Translations under genes and position numbers: made by a program | In this document: positions 52,998 through 61,950 of the stretch, in pieces | How positions within the stretch are numbered: the stretch's first letter is position 1 | How the letters are laid out: the number at the start of each line of letters is the position of its first letter | Notes under the pieces: model-generated | The model's database searches: none | What the model saw: the letters and a program-made list of their open reading frames with translations, nothing else | Told to the model about the DNA's origin: nothing | Assembly (NCBI RefSeq): GCF_900638685.1 | Contig: NZ_LR134533.1 | Span: forward strand, 1,550,001 to 1,614,000 | Reading direction: 5' to 3' | Origin: Neisseria weaveri | Lineage (GTDB): Bacteria > Pseudomonadota > Gammaproteobacteria > Burkholderiales > Neisseriaceae | DNA length: 64,000 nucleotides

Positions 52998-53774
52998 ATG
53001 GCCGCCTCACCCGAAGCCAAATATACGGAAGAAACCGTATTATGGATCAAGCACCACACACCCAAGCTGATGACATTCGCCATCTCCCGCCCCGAAGCCT
53101 ACCGTTTTTCGGCCGGCCAATTTTCACGATTAGGCTTTCGTGACGGCGAAGGCTTTATTTGGCGCGCCTATTCCGTCGTTTCCGCCGAATACGCCGACAC
53201 CTTAGAATACTTCGCCGTTTTGATCGAAGGCGGCCCCATGTCGGCCAAACTCGCCGCGATGAAAGAGGGCGATACTATCCTGCTCGACAAAAACGCCACC
53301 GGCTTCCTGCTGCCCGAGCGCTTCCCCGACGGCAAAGATTTGGTAATGCTCTGCACAGGTTCCGGCATCGCACCGTTTCTATCGATTTTGGAACAGCCCG
53401 AAATCTGGCAACGCTTCGACCGCCTCGCCCTCGCGCATTCCGTTTCTTACGGCAACGAACTGATTTTCAACGACCGCATCGCCGCCCTTGCCGAGCATCC
53501 GCTGATTGAAGAACATTTCCACAAACTGCATTTCGTACCCGTCGTTACCCGCGAAACCACCGACGGCGCCCTCGGCAAACGCCTTCCCGAACTGTTAAAA
53601 AACGGCGAACTTGCGGCCGCATTCGATATGCAGTTCAACACAGCCGACACCCGTTTCATGATCTGCGGCAACCCCGCCATGGTGAAAGACACTTTCCAAG
53701 CCTTGCTGGACATGGGTTTTGCCATGCACCGCAACCGAATTCCCGGGCAAATCATGATGGAAAACGGTTTTTAA
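52998..53774 (+). CDS. fpr: Ferredoxin/flavodoxin--NADP+ reductase
   Basis: 258 residues. FAD-binding RAYSVVSAEYADTLEYFAV and NADP-binding LCTGSGIAPFLSIL; the C-terminus ends in an aromatic residue (ENGF) as in many of these enzymes. It exchanges electrons between NADPH and ferredoxin or flavodoxin. Codon use is markedly C-ending compared with metC and hpnC on either side. Confidence 0.92.
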   Translation: MAASPEAKYTEETVLWIKHHTPKLMTFAISRPEAYRFSAGQFSRLGFRDGEGFIWRAYSVVSAEYADTLEYFAVLIEGGPMSAKLAAMKEGDTILLDKNATGFLLPERFPDGKDLVMLCTGSGIAPFLSILEQPEIWQRFDRLALAHSVSYGNELIFNDRIAALAEHPLIEEHFHKLHFVPVVTRETTDGALGKRLPELLKNGELAAAFDMQFNTADTRFMICGNPAMVKDTFQALLDMGFAMHRNRIPGQIMMENGF

Positions 53775-53786
53775 TAATTACCAAAT

Positions 53787-53829
53787 TTTCAGACGGCCTT
53801 ACCTTATATATATTGAGGCTGTCTGAAAA
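53787..53829 (+). terminator. Facing DUS pair after fpr, one copy altered
   Basis: TTTTCAGACGGCC faces GGCTGTCTGAAAA; the second copy has C changed to T, which keeps a G-T pair in RNA but breaks the uptake core. Loop about 17 bases. Confidence 0.6.
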
Positions 53830-53852
53830 TTCTGGGCGGATTGGGATATTGG

Positions 53853-54671
53853 ATGATGTCGGTTAATCACTATGAAAATTTTCCGGTAGGTTCGTTGGCG
53901 TTGCCGCGCCGGTTGCGTCGCCCCGTCCATGCGGTTTATGCGTTTGCCAGAATGGCCGACGATATCGCAGACGAAGGAGAAGCAGGCAACGAACAGCGTT
54001 TGCAGCAACTGGCCAAATTGCGGAGTGAGTTGGATAAGATCGGTCGGGGCGAGTTACCGGAAATGCAGGTTATGCGGAATTTGCAGCAGCGTGCAGTTGT
54101 ACCTTTTCATCTGCCTTTGGCACCGTTTTACGATTTATTGTCGGCATTTGAGCAGGATGTCGTGAAAAAACGCTATGAAACCTTTGCCGAACTGGTGGAT
54201 TATTGCAGGCGCTCCGCCAATCCTGTCGGCCGGATTATGCTGCACTTGTACGGAGAAACCGATAAGCTCAGTTTGGCGCAAAGTGACGGTATCTGCACGG
54301 CTTTGCAATTGATTAATTTTTGGCAAGATGTAGCGGTCGACTGGCAGAAAGGCCGCGTCTATATTCCTCAGGAAGATTTGCAGAAGTTTGATATCAGCGA
54401 GCAGCAGATTGCGGAAGGTAAAGTGAATTTCGCTTTTCAAAGGCTGATGGCTTACGAGTGCAACCGCGCTTATAAAATGTTGAAGGCCGGCTCGCCGTTG
54501 GGCAAGACATTGCAGGGCAGAATAGGTTTCGAGCTGCGCATGATTATTATCGGCGGCCTGACGGTTTTGCAGAAATTGGATGAAAACCGCTACGATGTTT
54601 TCAATAACCGCCCTAAATTGAAAGCGAAAGATTGGTGGATGATTGTGAAACGGGCATGGTTGAAGAAATAG
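53853..54671 (+). CDS. hpnC: Squalene/hydroxysqualene synthase HpnC-like
   Basis: 272 residues. N-terminal VNHYENFPVGSLALPRRLR and the first acidic motif FARMADDIADEGE are HpnC hallmarks; the second region LINFWQDVAVDWQKGRVYIP follows. In hopanoid producers HpnC acts with HpnD and HpnE to make squalene from farnesyl diphosphate. None of those partners is in the window. GGGA at 53843-53846 precedes ATG 53853; the next codon is also ATG. Confidence 0.85.
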   Translation: MMSVNHYENFPVGSLALPRRLRRPVHAVYAFARMADDIADEGEAGNEQRLQQLAKLRSELDKIGRGELPEMQVMRNLQQRAVVPFHLPLAPFYDLLSAFEQDVVKKRYETFAELVDYCRRSANPVGRIMLHLYGETDKLSLAQSDGICTALQLINFWQDVAVDWQKGRVYIPQEDLQKFDISEQQIAEGKVNFAFQRLMAYECNRAYKMLKAGSPLGKTLQGRIGFELRMIIIGGLTVLQKLDENRYDVFNNRPKLKAKDWWMIVKRAWLKK

Positions 54672-54710
54672 TTATCTAAACCGAGTAATCTCAATATTAA
54701 TAGGGAATAG

Positions 54711-54745
54711 AAAAAGGCCGTCTGAAATTTTTCAGACGGCCTTTT
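54711..54745. terminator. Inverted DUS pair between hpnC and ettA
   Basis: AAAAAGGCCGTCTGAAA faces TTTCAGACGGCCTTTT between two convergent genes; likely bidirectional. Confidence 0.85.
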
Positions 54746-54756
54746 CAAACTCTTAA

Positions 54757-56430
54757 TCAACGCGTTACCGGTTTATAGCGAATCCGTTTCGGTTTGGCAC
54801 CCTCTTCACCCAAGCGGCGTTTTTTATCGGCTTCGTATTCCTGATAGTTGCCGTCGAAGAACACCCATTTCGAATCGCCTTCGCAAGCCAGAATGTGGGT
54901 GGCGATACGGTCGAGGAACCAGCGGTCGTGCGAAATCACCATCACGCTGCCGGCAAACTCCAGCAAAGCATCTTCCAGCGCACGCAGGGTTTCCACGTCC
55001 AAATCGTTGGAAGGTTCGTCCAGCAGCAGCACATTGCCGCCCGACAGCAAAGTTTTTGCCAAATGCAGGCGGCCGCGTTCGCCGCCGGAAAGGTTGCCGG
55101 CAATTTTGCTTTGGTCGCTGCCTTTGAAGTTGAAACGGCCCAAATAAGCGCGGGCGGGGATTTCAAACTGGCCGACTTGCAGAATATCTCGGCCTTCGGC
55201 GATGTTGTCGAACACGGTTTTGTCGTTCTGCAAACCTTCGCGGCTTTGATCGATCAGCGACATTTTCACGGTTTGGCCGATTTTCACTTCGCCGCTGTCG
55301 GGCTGCTCTTTACCGGCAATCATTTTAAACAGGGTCGATTTACCCGCACCGTTAGGGCCGATGATGCCGACAATCGCGCCGGGCGGCACTTTGAAGCTCA
55401 AATCGTCTATTAAGAGTTTGTCGCCGAACGACTTGCTCACGTTTACAAACTCGATCACTTCGTTACCCAAACGCTCGGCCACGGGAATAAAGATTTCCTG
55501 CGTTTCATTGCGTTTTTGGTATTCGTAGTTAGACATTTCTTCAAAGCGTGCCAAACGCGCTTTGGATTTGGCTTGGCGGCCTTTGGCGTTTTGGCGCACC
55601 CATTCTAATTCCTGCTTCATGGCTTTCAGGCGGGCGGCTTCAGTTTTGGCTTCGTTTTCCAAGCGTTTTTCTTTCTGCTCCAGCCAAGAAGAGTAATTGC
55701 CTTTCCACGGAATGCCGTGGCCGCGGTCAAGCTCGAGAATCCATTCGGCGGCGTTGTCCAAGAAATAACGGTCGTGGGTAACGGCCACTACGGTGCCGGG
55801 GAAGCGCACCAAAAACTGCTCCAGCCACTCCACCGATTCGGCATCCAAGTGGTTGGTCGGCTCGTCCAAAAGCAGCATATCCGGCTTGCTCAACAACAGC
55901 TTGCACAAGGCCACGCGGCGTTTTTCACCACCGGAAAGATTGCCGATTTTGGCATCCCATTCGGGCAGGCGCAGCGCATCGGCGGCGATTTCCAATTCAT
56001 GCTCCATACCGCCACCGCTTGAAGAACCTGCGGCGATAATCGCTTCCAAACGGCCCTGCTCTTCCGCCAGCGCATCAAAATCGGCATCCGGATCGGCATA
56101 CGCGGCATACACTTCTTCCAAACGCTTCTGCGCGGCCGCCACTTCGCCCAAACCGCTTTCCACTTCTTCACGCACAGTTTTTTCAGGATCCAGCTCCGGC
56201 TCTTGCGGCAGATAGCCGATTTTGATGCCGCTCATCGGCACGGCTTCGCCTTCAAACTCTTTATCCACGCCTGCCATAATGCGTAGCACGGTGGATTTGC
56301 CCGCGCCGTTCAAACCGAGCAGGCCGATTTTCGCGCCGGGGAAAAACGATAGGGAAATATCTTTGATGATGGTTTTTTGCGGCGGCACCACTTTGCTTAC
56401 GCGCAGCATGGAATAAACGTATTGGCTCAT
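54757..56430 (-). CDS. ettA: Energy-dependent translational throttle protein EttA (ABC-F)
   Basis: 557 residues, two ABC ATPase domains without membrane segments: Walker A GLNGAGKST and GPNGAGKST, two LSGGE signatures (NLSGGEKRRVALCKLL, NLSGGERGRLHLAK), Walker B LLLDEPTNHLDAESV and LLLDEPSNDLDVE, and a charged linker (about 240-310). EttA binds the ribosomal E site and gates the first elongation step according to ATP/ADP ratio. Full length. Third codon positions are G/C-rich. Confidence 0.95.
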   Translation of the reverse strand: MSQYVYSMLRVSKVVPPQKTIIKDISLSFFPGAKIGLLGLNGAGKSTVLRIMAGVDKEFEGEAVPMSGIKIGYLPQEPELDPEKTVREEVESGLGEVAAAQKRLEEVYAAYADPDADFDALAEEQGRLEAIIAAGSSSGGGMEHELEIAADALRLPEWDAKIGNLSGGEKRRVALCKLLLSKPDMLLLDEPTNHLDAESVEWLEQFLVRFPGTVVAVTHDRYFLDNAAEWILELDRGHGIPWKGNYSSWLEQKEKRLENEAKTEAARLKAMKQELEWVRQNAKGRQAKSKARLARFEEMSNYEYQKRNETQEIFIPVAERLGNEVIEFVNVSKSFGDKLLIDDLSFKVPPGAIVGIIGPNGAGKSTLFKMIAGKEQPDSGEVKIGQTVKMSLIDQSREGLQNDKTVFDNIAEGRDILQVGQFEIPARAYLGRFNFKGSDQSKIAGNLSGGERGRLHLAKTLLSGGNVLLLDEPSNDLDVETLRALEDALLEFAGSVMVISHDRWFLDRIATHILACEGDSKWVFFDGNYQEYEADKKRRLGEEGAKPKRIRYKPVTR

Positions 56431-57013
56431 AACTATCCTTATAATAAGTATATATAGCGGAGATGTTGCAGCTCTAAAATTTCAGACGGCCTAAATAACA
56501 CCTTAATCCCCTCTGGAAATAGGTATGCATCAACAATAAATATTAATTGATGTACGTGATACCTGCGCGGTAAAGTTTGCCCACAGGATAGTCAACATTG
56601 TATCAGCCTTATGATGGCGCTTCAAAATACAGTAGCGGTAATGAAGAGTAAAAGGGCGGGGCTGCTATAACGATTGGAAGCAAGTTGAATAAATCAAGTC
56701 GGACGCCGGTGTCGGAATATCTGTTTGCAAAAAAGCAACAGAATTGATGATAGTGTTGCAAATATGCAATTTTATAAACCTTGTTTTTTAAGTATATGAT
56801 TTTAAATGATATTGTTTTGTTTTAATTTTAGGTGGTTGACTCAATGTGTGTAAAATGCAGCAATAGGGTTGTATAAAGTTTGTTTTTTTACAATGAAGCA
56901 ATTATATTAGCAGCCATGAAATCGCTAAATGCTGCGATCAATTCAAAGCCTGGATAGATAATTAATCCGACTATTTAGGTTTGTTTTCTTAAACATAGAA
57001 AAGGAATACAGCA
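56431..57013. promoter_or_regulatory. 583-base porB upstream region
   Basis: No reading frame of note. One DUS lies at about 56480-56492. From 56740 to 56960 the DNA is strongly AT-rich with T runs. TATAAA (56872-56877) is a possible -10 for porB; TTGACT (56836-56841) and TAAAAT (56851-56856) are present but too close together to be one promoter. AAGGAA precedes porB. The length suggests an upstream regulatory region or a long leader. Confidence 0.45.
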
Positions 57014-58102
57014 ATGAAAAAATCTCTGATTGCTTTAACCCTGGCAGCTTTGCCTGTAGCAGCTATGGCTGACGTTACTTTGTACGGTCAAATCAAAGCT
57101 GGCGTTGAAGTAAACCGCGTAAAAGTTGGTTCTGGTAGCTCTGCTGAAAAATCTCACACTGAAACCAAAATCGCTGACTTTGGTTCACGTATTGGTTTCA
57201 AAGGCCACGAGCACATCGGTAACAACTTGAACGCAATTTGGCAAGTTGAAAACAAAGTAAGCGTAGCTGGTGGCGGTTCATGGGCTAGCCGTGATTCTTT
57301 CATTGGTTTGGAAGGTGATTTCGGTAAAGTACGTGCCGGTAAATTAAGCACTCAATTGAAAGATATGGGTGCAGTTGACCCTTGGGAATATGACAGTGCT
57401 AACTTGGGCTTGGCTCAATTCACTCGTACTGGTACTCGTGAAGTATCTGTTCGTTACGACTCTCCAGTATTCTCTGGTTTCAGCGGTAACGTACAATTCA
57501 CTCCTCGCGACAATGCTGGCGATCGCGAAGATGCTACTGGTAAAAAATTGCCAACTAAAGCTCAATACTTCGCTGGTTTGAACTATGAAAACGCCGGTTT
57601 CTTCGCTCAATACGGTTTTGGTTTGAAGAAAAATAACTACACAGCTAACAGCAAAAACAAAGATGGTTATGTTCACCGCGTAGAAGCTGGTTACGATGCC
57701 AACAATCTGTTTGTTGCTGCCGGTTACCAAGCTACTAAAGGCTGGGATACCGTTGCTACTTACCAAAGCGCCTTGGAAGGTGTGGATGCTACAGAGTTGG
57801 CAAACACTATGCAACCTACTGATAACTTCGCTTTGAAAACTCAAGAAGTTGCTGTAACTGCTGCTTACCGTTTCGGTAATGTAACTCCTCGTGTTTCTTA
57901 TGCTCACGGTTGGGATGTGAAAAATGCCGCTGGTGGTGAAAGAGCTAAAGGCACTAAATACGACCAAGTGGTTGTAGGCGCTGATTACGACTTCTCTAAA
58001 CGCACTACCGCTATGGTTTCAGCCGGTTGGTTGAAACAAGGTAAAGGCGACGACAAACTGCAAAGAACTGGTGGTTTGGTTGGCTTGCGTCACAAATTCT
58101 AA
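57014..58102 (+). CDS. porB: Major outer-membrane porin, PorB type
   Basis: 362 residues. Signal peptide with cleavage after AMA (residue 19), mature start DVTLYGQIKAGVE, 16-strand general porin with IGFKGHEHIGNNLNAIWQVE, RDSFIGLEGDFGKVRAGKLS and a C-terminal LVGLRHKF ending in Phe. Trimeric anion-selective channels of this family are the main surface porins of Neisseria. Codons are strongly biased to GGT, GCT, CGT and AAA, fitting very high expression, and no DUS lies inside. Confidence 0.95.
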   Translation: MKKSLIALTLAALPVAAMADVTLYGQIKAGVEVNRVKVGSGSSAEKSHTETKIADFGSRIGFKGHEHIGNNLNAIWQVENKVSVAGGGSWASRDSFIGLEGDFGKVRAGKLSTQLKDMGAVDPWEYDSANLGLAQFTRTGTREVSVRYDSPVFSGFSGNVQFTPRDNAGDREDATGKKLPTKAQYFAGLNYENAGFFAQYGFGLKKNNYTANSKNKDGYVHRVEAGYDANNLFVAAGYQATKGWDTVATYQSALEGVDATELANTMQPTDNFALKTQEVAVTAAYRFGNVTPRVSYAHGWDVKNAAGGERAKGTKYDQVVVGADYDFSKRTTAMVSAGWLKQGKGDDKLQRTGGLVGLRHKF

Positions 58103-58120
58103 TCTTCAGATTAGTCTGAT

Positions 58121-58149
58121 AAAAGGGTCTGCATTGCAGGCCCTTTTTT
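58121..58149 (+). terminator. Rho-independent terminator of porB
   Basis: AAAGGGTCTGC pairs with GCAGGCCCTTT (one G-T pair) followed by T6. It begins 18 bases after the stop. The remaining 260 bases to ubiD hold no gene. Confidence 0.9.
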
Positions 58150-58334
58150 ATTGGATATTAATTTTGTATGTGTGGGTTGTGTAGATTAATAATGGATTTT
58201 GTATATCTTATTGCGTGGCTGTATGAATAAGAAGCAAGGCGTGTTTTTACTCTTGCTGTTTGCTCTGCGGTCAGATGATATGTTGCATGTAAGGCTTGAG
58301 TTTGCCGGCGTTATTCATTCATATCTCTATTTGA

Positions 58335-58340
58335 TATAAT
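58335..58340 (+). promoter_or_regulatory. -10 box candidate for ubiD
   Basis: A perfect TATAAT, 72 bases before the ubiD start, with TATTCA 17 bases upstream as a partial -35. A DUS follows at about 58389-58400. Confidence 0.45.
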
Positions 58341-58411
58341 GCCCAATCTAGTTACTCGTTTAACCGTCTGTCGGTCATTGTGTAAGTTTTCAGACGGCCT
58401 TGAAAGACAAT

Positions 58412-59890
58412 ATGAAATACAACGATCTGCGTGATTTTATTCAAAAACTTGAGCAGGAAAACAAACTCAAGCGCATCGGTTTGCCGGTTTCTCCCCATTT
58501 GGAAATGACCGAAATTTCCGACCGCGTGTTGCGTGCCGGCGGGCCGGCTTTGTTGTTTGAAAATCCGGTGCGGCAAGACGGTTCGCGTTACGATTTTCCC
58601 GTGCTGGCCAATCTGTTCGGCACGCCCGAGCGGGTGGCGATGGGCATGGGGGCGGACAGTGTGGACAAGCTGCGCGAAATCGGCAAAACGCTGGCTTATC
58701 TGAAAGAGCCGGAGCCGCCCAAAGGCATTAAAGACGCGTTTTCCAAACTGCCGCTGCTGAAAGACATTTGGAGCATGGCACCGAATGTGGTGAAAAAAGC
58801 GCCGTGCCAAGAAATCGTGATTGAAGGCGACGATGTCGATTTAAACAAACTGCCGATTCAGCATTGTTGGCCGGAAGACGTTGCACCGTTGGTAACATGG
58901 GGGCTTACCGTTACCCGAGGCCCGCATAAAAAACGCCAGAATTTAGGCATTTACCGCCAGCAGCTTATCGGCAAAAACAAGCTGATTATGCGCTGGCTCG
59001 CACACCGCGGCGGCGCGTTGGATTTTCAAGCGCATAAAAAAGCCCACCCCGGCGTGCCGTATCCGGTGGCGGTGGTGTTGGGCTGTGATCCGGCCACCAT
59101 TTTGGGGGCGGTAACGCCGGTGCCGGATACCTTGAGCGAATATCAGTTTGCCGGTTTGCTGCGTGGTTCGCGTACCGAATTGGTGAAATGTATCGGCAAT
59201 GATTTGCAAGTGCCTGCGCGTGCCGAAATCGTGCTCGAAGGCGTTATCCACCCCGATGAAACCGCGCTGGAAGGGCCTTACGGCGACCACACCGGCTATT
59301 ACAACGAGCAGGATTGGTTTCCGGTGTTTACGGTGGAACGCATTACCATGCGCGAAAATCCGATTTACCACAGTACTTATACCGGCAAACCGCCCGACGA
59401 ACCTGCCGTGCTGGGCGTGGCCTTAAACGAAGTGTTCGTGCCGCTGTTGCAAAAGCAGTTTCCCGAAATCGTCGATTTCTACCTGCCGCCCGAAGGCTGT
59501 TCGTACCGCATGGCCGTGGTCAGCATCAAAAAGCAATACGCGGGGCACGCCAAGCGGGTGATGATGGGCTGCTGGAGTTTTCTGCGCCAGTTTATGTACA
59601 CCAAATTCATTGTGGTGGTGGACGACGATGTGGACTGCCGCGACTGGAAAGAAGTGATTTGGGCGATTACCACCCGCATGGACCCCGTGCGCGATACGGT
59701 GTTGGTGGAAAATACGCCGATCGACTACCTCGACTTTGCCAGCCCCGTTTCAGGCTTGGGCGGCAAAATGGGCTTGGATGCCACCAACAAATGGCCGGGC
59801 GAAACCGACCGCGAATGGGGGCGCGTGATTGAGCGCGACAAAGCCACCGTGGCGAAAGTGGATATTATGTGGAATGAATTGGGGTTGTGA
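58412..59890 (+). CDS. ubiD: 4-hydroxy-3-polyprenylbenzoate decarboxylase UbiD
   Basis: 492 residues of the prenylated-FMN-dependent UbiD family. [75 protein letters not shown] and the C-terminal [17 protein letters not shown] are family segments. It decarboxylates 3-polyprenyl-4-hydroxybenzoate in ubiquinone synthesis and needs UbiX for its cofactor. ATG 58412 chosen over an upstream TTG. Noticeably GC-rich in third positions. Confidence 0.96.
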   Translation: MKYNDLRDFIQKLEQENKLKRIGLPVSPHLEMTEISDRVLRAGGPALLFENPVRQDGSRYDFPVLANLFGTPERVAMGMGADSVDKLREIGKTLAYLKEPEPPKGIKDAFSKLPLLKDIWSMAPNVVKKAPCQEIVIEGDDVDLNKLPIQHCWPEDVAPLVTWGLTVTRGPHKKRQNLGIYRQQLIGKNKLIMRWLAHRGGALDFQAHKKAHPGVPYPVAVVLGCDPATILGAVTPVPDTLSEYQFAGLLRGSRTELVKCIGNDLQVPARAEIVLEGVIHPDETALEGPYGDHTGYYNEQDWFPVFTVERITMRENPIYHSTYTGKPPDEPAVLGVALNEVFVPLLQKQFPEIVDFYLPPEGCSYRMAVVSIKKQYAGHAKRVMMGCWSFLRQFMYTKFIVVVDDDVDCRDWKEVIWAITTRMDPVRDTVLVENTPIDYLDFASPVSGLGGKMGLDATNKWPGETDREWGRVIERDKATVAKVDIMWNELGL

Positions 59891-59907
59891 ATCGATACCT
59901 AATTATT

Positions 59908-59939
59908 AAGGCCGTCTGAAAATTTCAGACGGCCTTTTT
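59908..59939 (+). terminator. Inverted DUS pair, terminator of ubiD
   Basis: AAGGCCGTCTGAAA faces TTTCAGACGGCCTTTTT, 18 bases after the ubiD stop. Confidence 0.85.
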
Positions 59940-60003
59940 GTGTTACAGACGGCTTGCTGGCGATATTTAGGGTATAGCCATGCCGCATAAGACATACGGT
60001 ATT

Positions 60004-60014
60004 TGCTATATAAT
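60004..60014 (+). promoter_or_regulatory. Extended -10 candidate for uvrC
   Basis: TGCTATATAAT contains TG-n-TATATA and TATAAT about 30-37 bases before the uvrC start; no clear -35. A DUS follows directly (60018-60029). Confidence 0.4.
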
Positions 60015-60043
60015 AAAGGCCGTCTGAAACTGGGGTGGTGAGT

Positions 60044-61879
60044 ATGGTGGCTGATTTCGATATCCGATTGTTTTTGAAAAACCTGCCGAATCTGCCGGGC
60101 GTTTACCGCATGCTCGACAAAAGCGGGCAGGTTTTGTACGTCGGCAAAGCGGTCAACCTGAAACGGCGGGTGTCGAGCTATTTTCAGAAAAGCGACCACT
60201 CTCCGCGCATTACCTTGATGGTAAAACAAGTACATTCGGTCGAAACCACGGTTACCCGTTCCGAAGCCGAAGCGCTGATTCTGGAAAACAATTTAATCAA
60301 AGCCTTATCGCCGAAATACAATATTCTTTTCCGCGACGACAAAAGCTATCCTTATCTGATGCTGAGCGGGCATGAGTTCCCGCAGATGGCCTATTACCGC
60401 GGCACGCTCAAAAAGCCCAACCAATATTTCGGCCCTTATCCAAACGGTTATGCCGTGCGCGACAGCATTCAGATTCTGCAAAAAGTATTCCGCCTGCGCA
60501 CTTGTGAAGACAGCGTGTTCGAACACCGCGACCGCGCCTGCCTGCTGTATCAAATCAAACGCTGTTCCGGCCCGTGCGTCGGCCACATTTCCTATGAAGA
60601 CTACCAAGCCAGCGTGCGTGAAGCCGTTACCTTTCTCAACGGCAAAACCGATGAGCTGACCCAAACCCTGCACCACAAAATGAATCAGGCCGCCGCCGCG
60701 CTGCAATTTGAAGAAGCCGCCCGCTACCGCGACCAAATCCAAGCGCTCGGATTAGTGCAAAGCCAGCAGTTCATCGACAGCAAAAATCCCAACAATCCCA
60801 ACGATATCGATCTGCTGGCGCTGGTGGTAGAACAAGGTAGCGTGTGTATCCATTGGGTCAGCATCCGCGGCGGGCGGCATGTGGGCGACAAAAGTTTCTT
60901 CCCCGACGTGCGCAACGACCCCGAACCCAACGGGCAGGATTACGCCGAAGCCTTTGTCGCCCAACATTATTTAGGCAAAAGTAAGCCCGACGTCATCATC
61001 AGCAACTTCACTTTACCCGAAGTGCTTCAGACGGCCTTAAACCAAGAACACGGCAAGCAAATCCAATTCGTTACCAAAACCATAGGCGAGCGCAAAATCT
61101 GGCTGAACATGGCAGAGAAAAACGCCAAACTCGCCATTGCCCAACACCGCTTGCAACACAGCAGCCAGCAACACCGCATCGAAGAACTGGCACGCGTGTT
61201 AAACATGGATTCAGACGGCCTCCAACGTCTCGAATGCTTCGACATCAGCCACACGCAAGGCGAAGCCACCATCGCTTCCTGCGTCGTGTACGACGAGCAA
61301 AACATCCAACCGAGCCAGTACCGCCGCTACAACATCACCACCGCCAAAGCCGGAGACGACTACGCTGCCATGCGTGAAGTGCTTACCCGCCGCTACGGAA
61401 AAATGGCCGAAGCCGAAGCCAACGGCGAAACCGTCAAATGGCCCGATGCCGTCTTAATCGACGGTGGCAAAGGGCAGGTCGGTATGGCCGTAACCGTGTG
61501 GGAAGAACTCGGCCTGCACATCCCCATCATCGGCATTGCCAAAGGCCCCGAACGCAAAGCCGGCTTGGAAGAACTGATTTTGCCGTTCACAGGCGAAACC
61601 TTCCGCCTGCCGCCCAACAGCCCCGCCTTGCATCTACTGCAAACCGTGCGCGACGAATCCCACCGTTTTGCCATTACCGGCCACAGAAAAAAACGCGACA
61701 AAGCCCGGGTAAGCTCATCACTCAGCGAAATTCCCGGCGTAGGCGCCAAACGCCGCCAAGCCCTGCTCACCCGCTTCGGCGGCTTGCGTGGCGTAACGGC
61801 AGCCAGCGTAGAAGACTTGGCACAAGTCGAAGGCATCAGCACCGCATTGGCCGAAAAAATTTACGAACATCTTCATTAA
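60044..61879 (+). CDS. uvrC: Excinuclease ABC subunit C
   Basis: 611 residues. N-terminal GIY-YIG nuclease (LPGVYRMLDKSGQVLYVGKA) for the 3' cut, a UVR helix pair (about 195-230), an RNase H-like C-terminal nuclease (LECFDISHTQGEATIASCVV, VLIDGGKGQVGMAV) for the 5' cut, and two helix-hairpin-helix motifs at the end (IPGVGAKRRQALLTRFGG). Works with UvrA and UvrB in nucleotide excision repair. GTG codons at 60035 and 60038 are in frame; ATG 60044 with GGGGTGG upstream is preferred. Two DUS lie inside the gene. Confidence 0.96.
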   Translation: MVADFDIRLFLKNLPNLPGVYRMLDKSGQVLYVGKAVNLKRRVSSYFQKSDHSPRITLMVKQVHSVETTVTRSEAEALILENNLIKALSPKYNILFRDDKSYPYLMLSGHEFPQMAYYRGTLKKPNQYFGPYPNGYAVRDSIQILQKVFRLRTCEDSVFEHRDRACLLYQIKRCSGPCVGHISYEDYQASVREAVTFLNGKTDELTQTLHHKMNQAAAALQFEEAARYRDQIQALGLVQSQQFIDSKNPNNPNDIDLLALVVEQGSVCIHWVSIRGGRHVGDKSFFPDVRNDPEPNGQDYAEAFVAQHYLGKSKPDVIISNFTLPEVLQTALNQEHGKQIQFVTKTIGERKIWLNMAEKNAKLAIAQHRLQHSSQQHRIEELARVLNMDSDGLQRLECFDISHTQGEATIASCVVYDEQNIQPSQYRRYNITTAKAGDDYAAMREVLTRRYGKMAEAEANGETVKWPDAVLIDGGKGQVGMAVTVWEELGLHIPIIGIAKGPERKAGLEELILPFTGETFRLPPNSPALHLLQTVRDESHRFAITGHRKKRDKARVSSSLSEIPGVGAKRRQALLTRFGGLRGVTAASVEDLAQVEGISTALAEKIYEHLH

Positions 61880-61886
61880 AGCAAAC

Positions 61887-61913
61887 AGGCCGTCTGAAAA
61901 TTTCAGACGGCCT
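61887..61913. terminator. Inverted DUS pair between uvrC and dapC
   Basis: AGGCCGTCTGAAA faces TTTCAGACGGCCT between convergent genes; likely serves both. Confidence 0.82.
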
Positions 61914-61950
61914 TCGGTTTTATGCCATGGCTTGGTGTAATCAATTCGGT

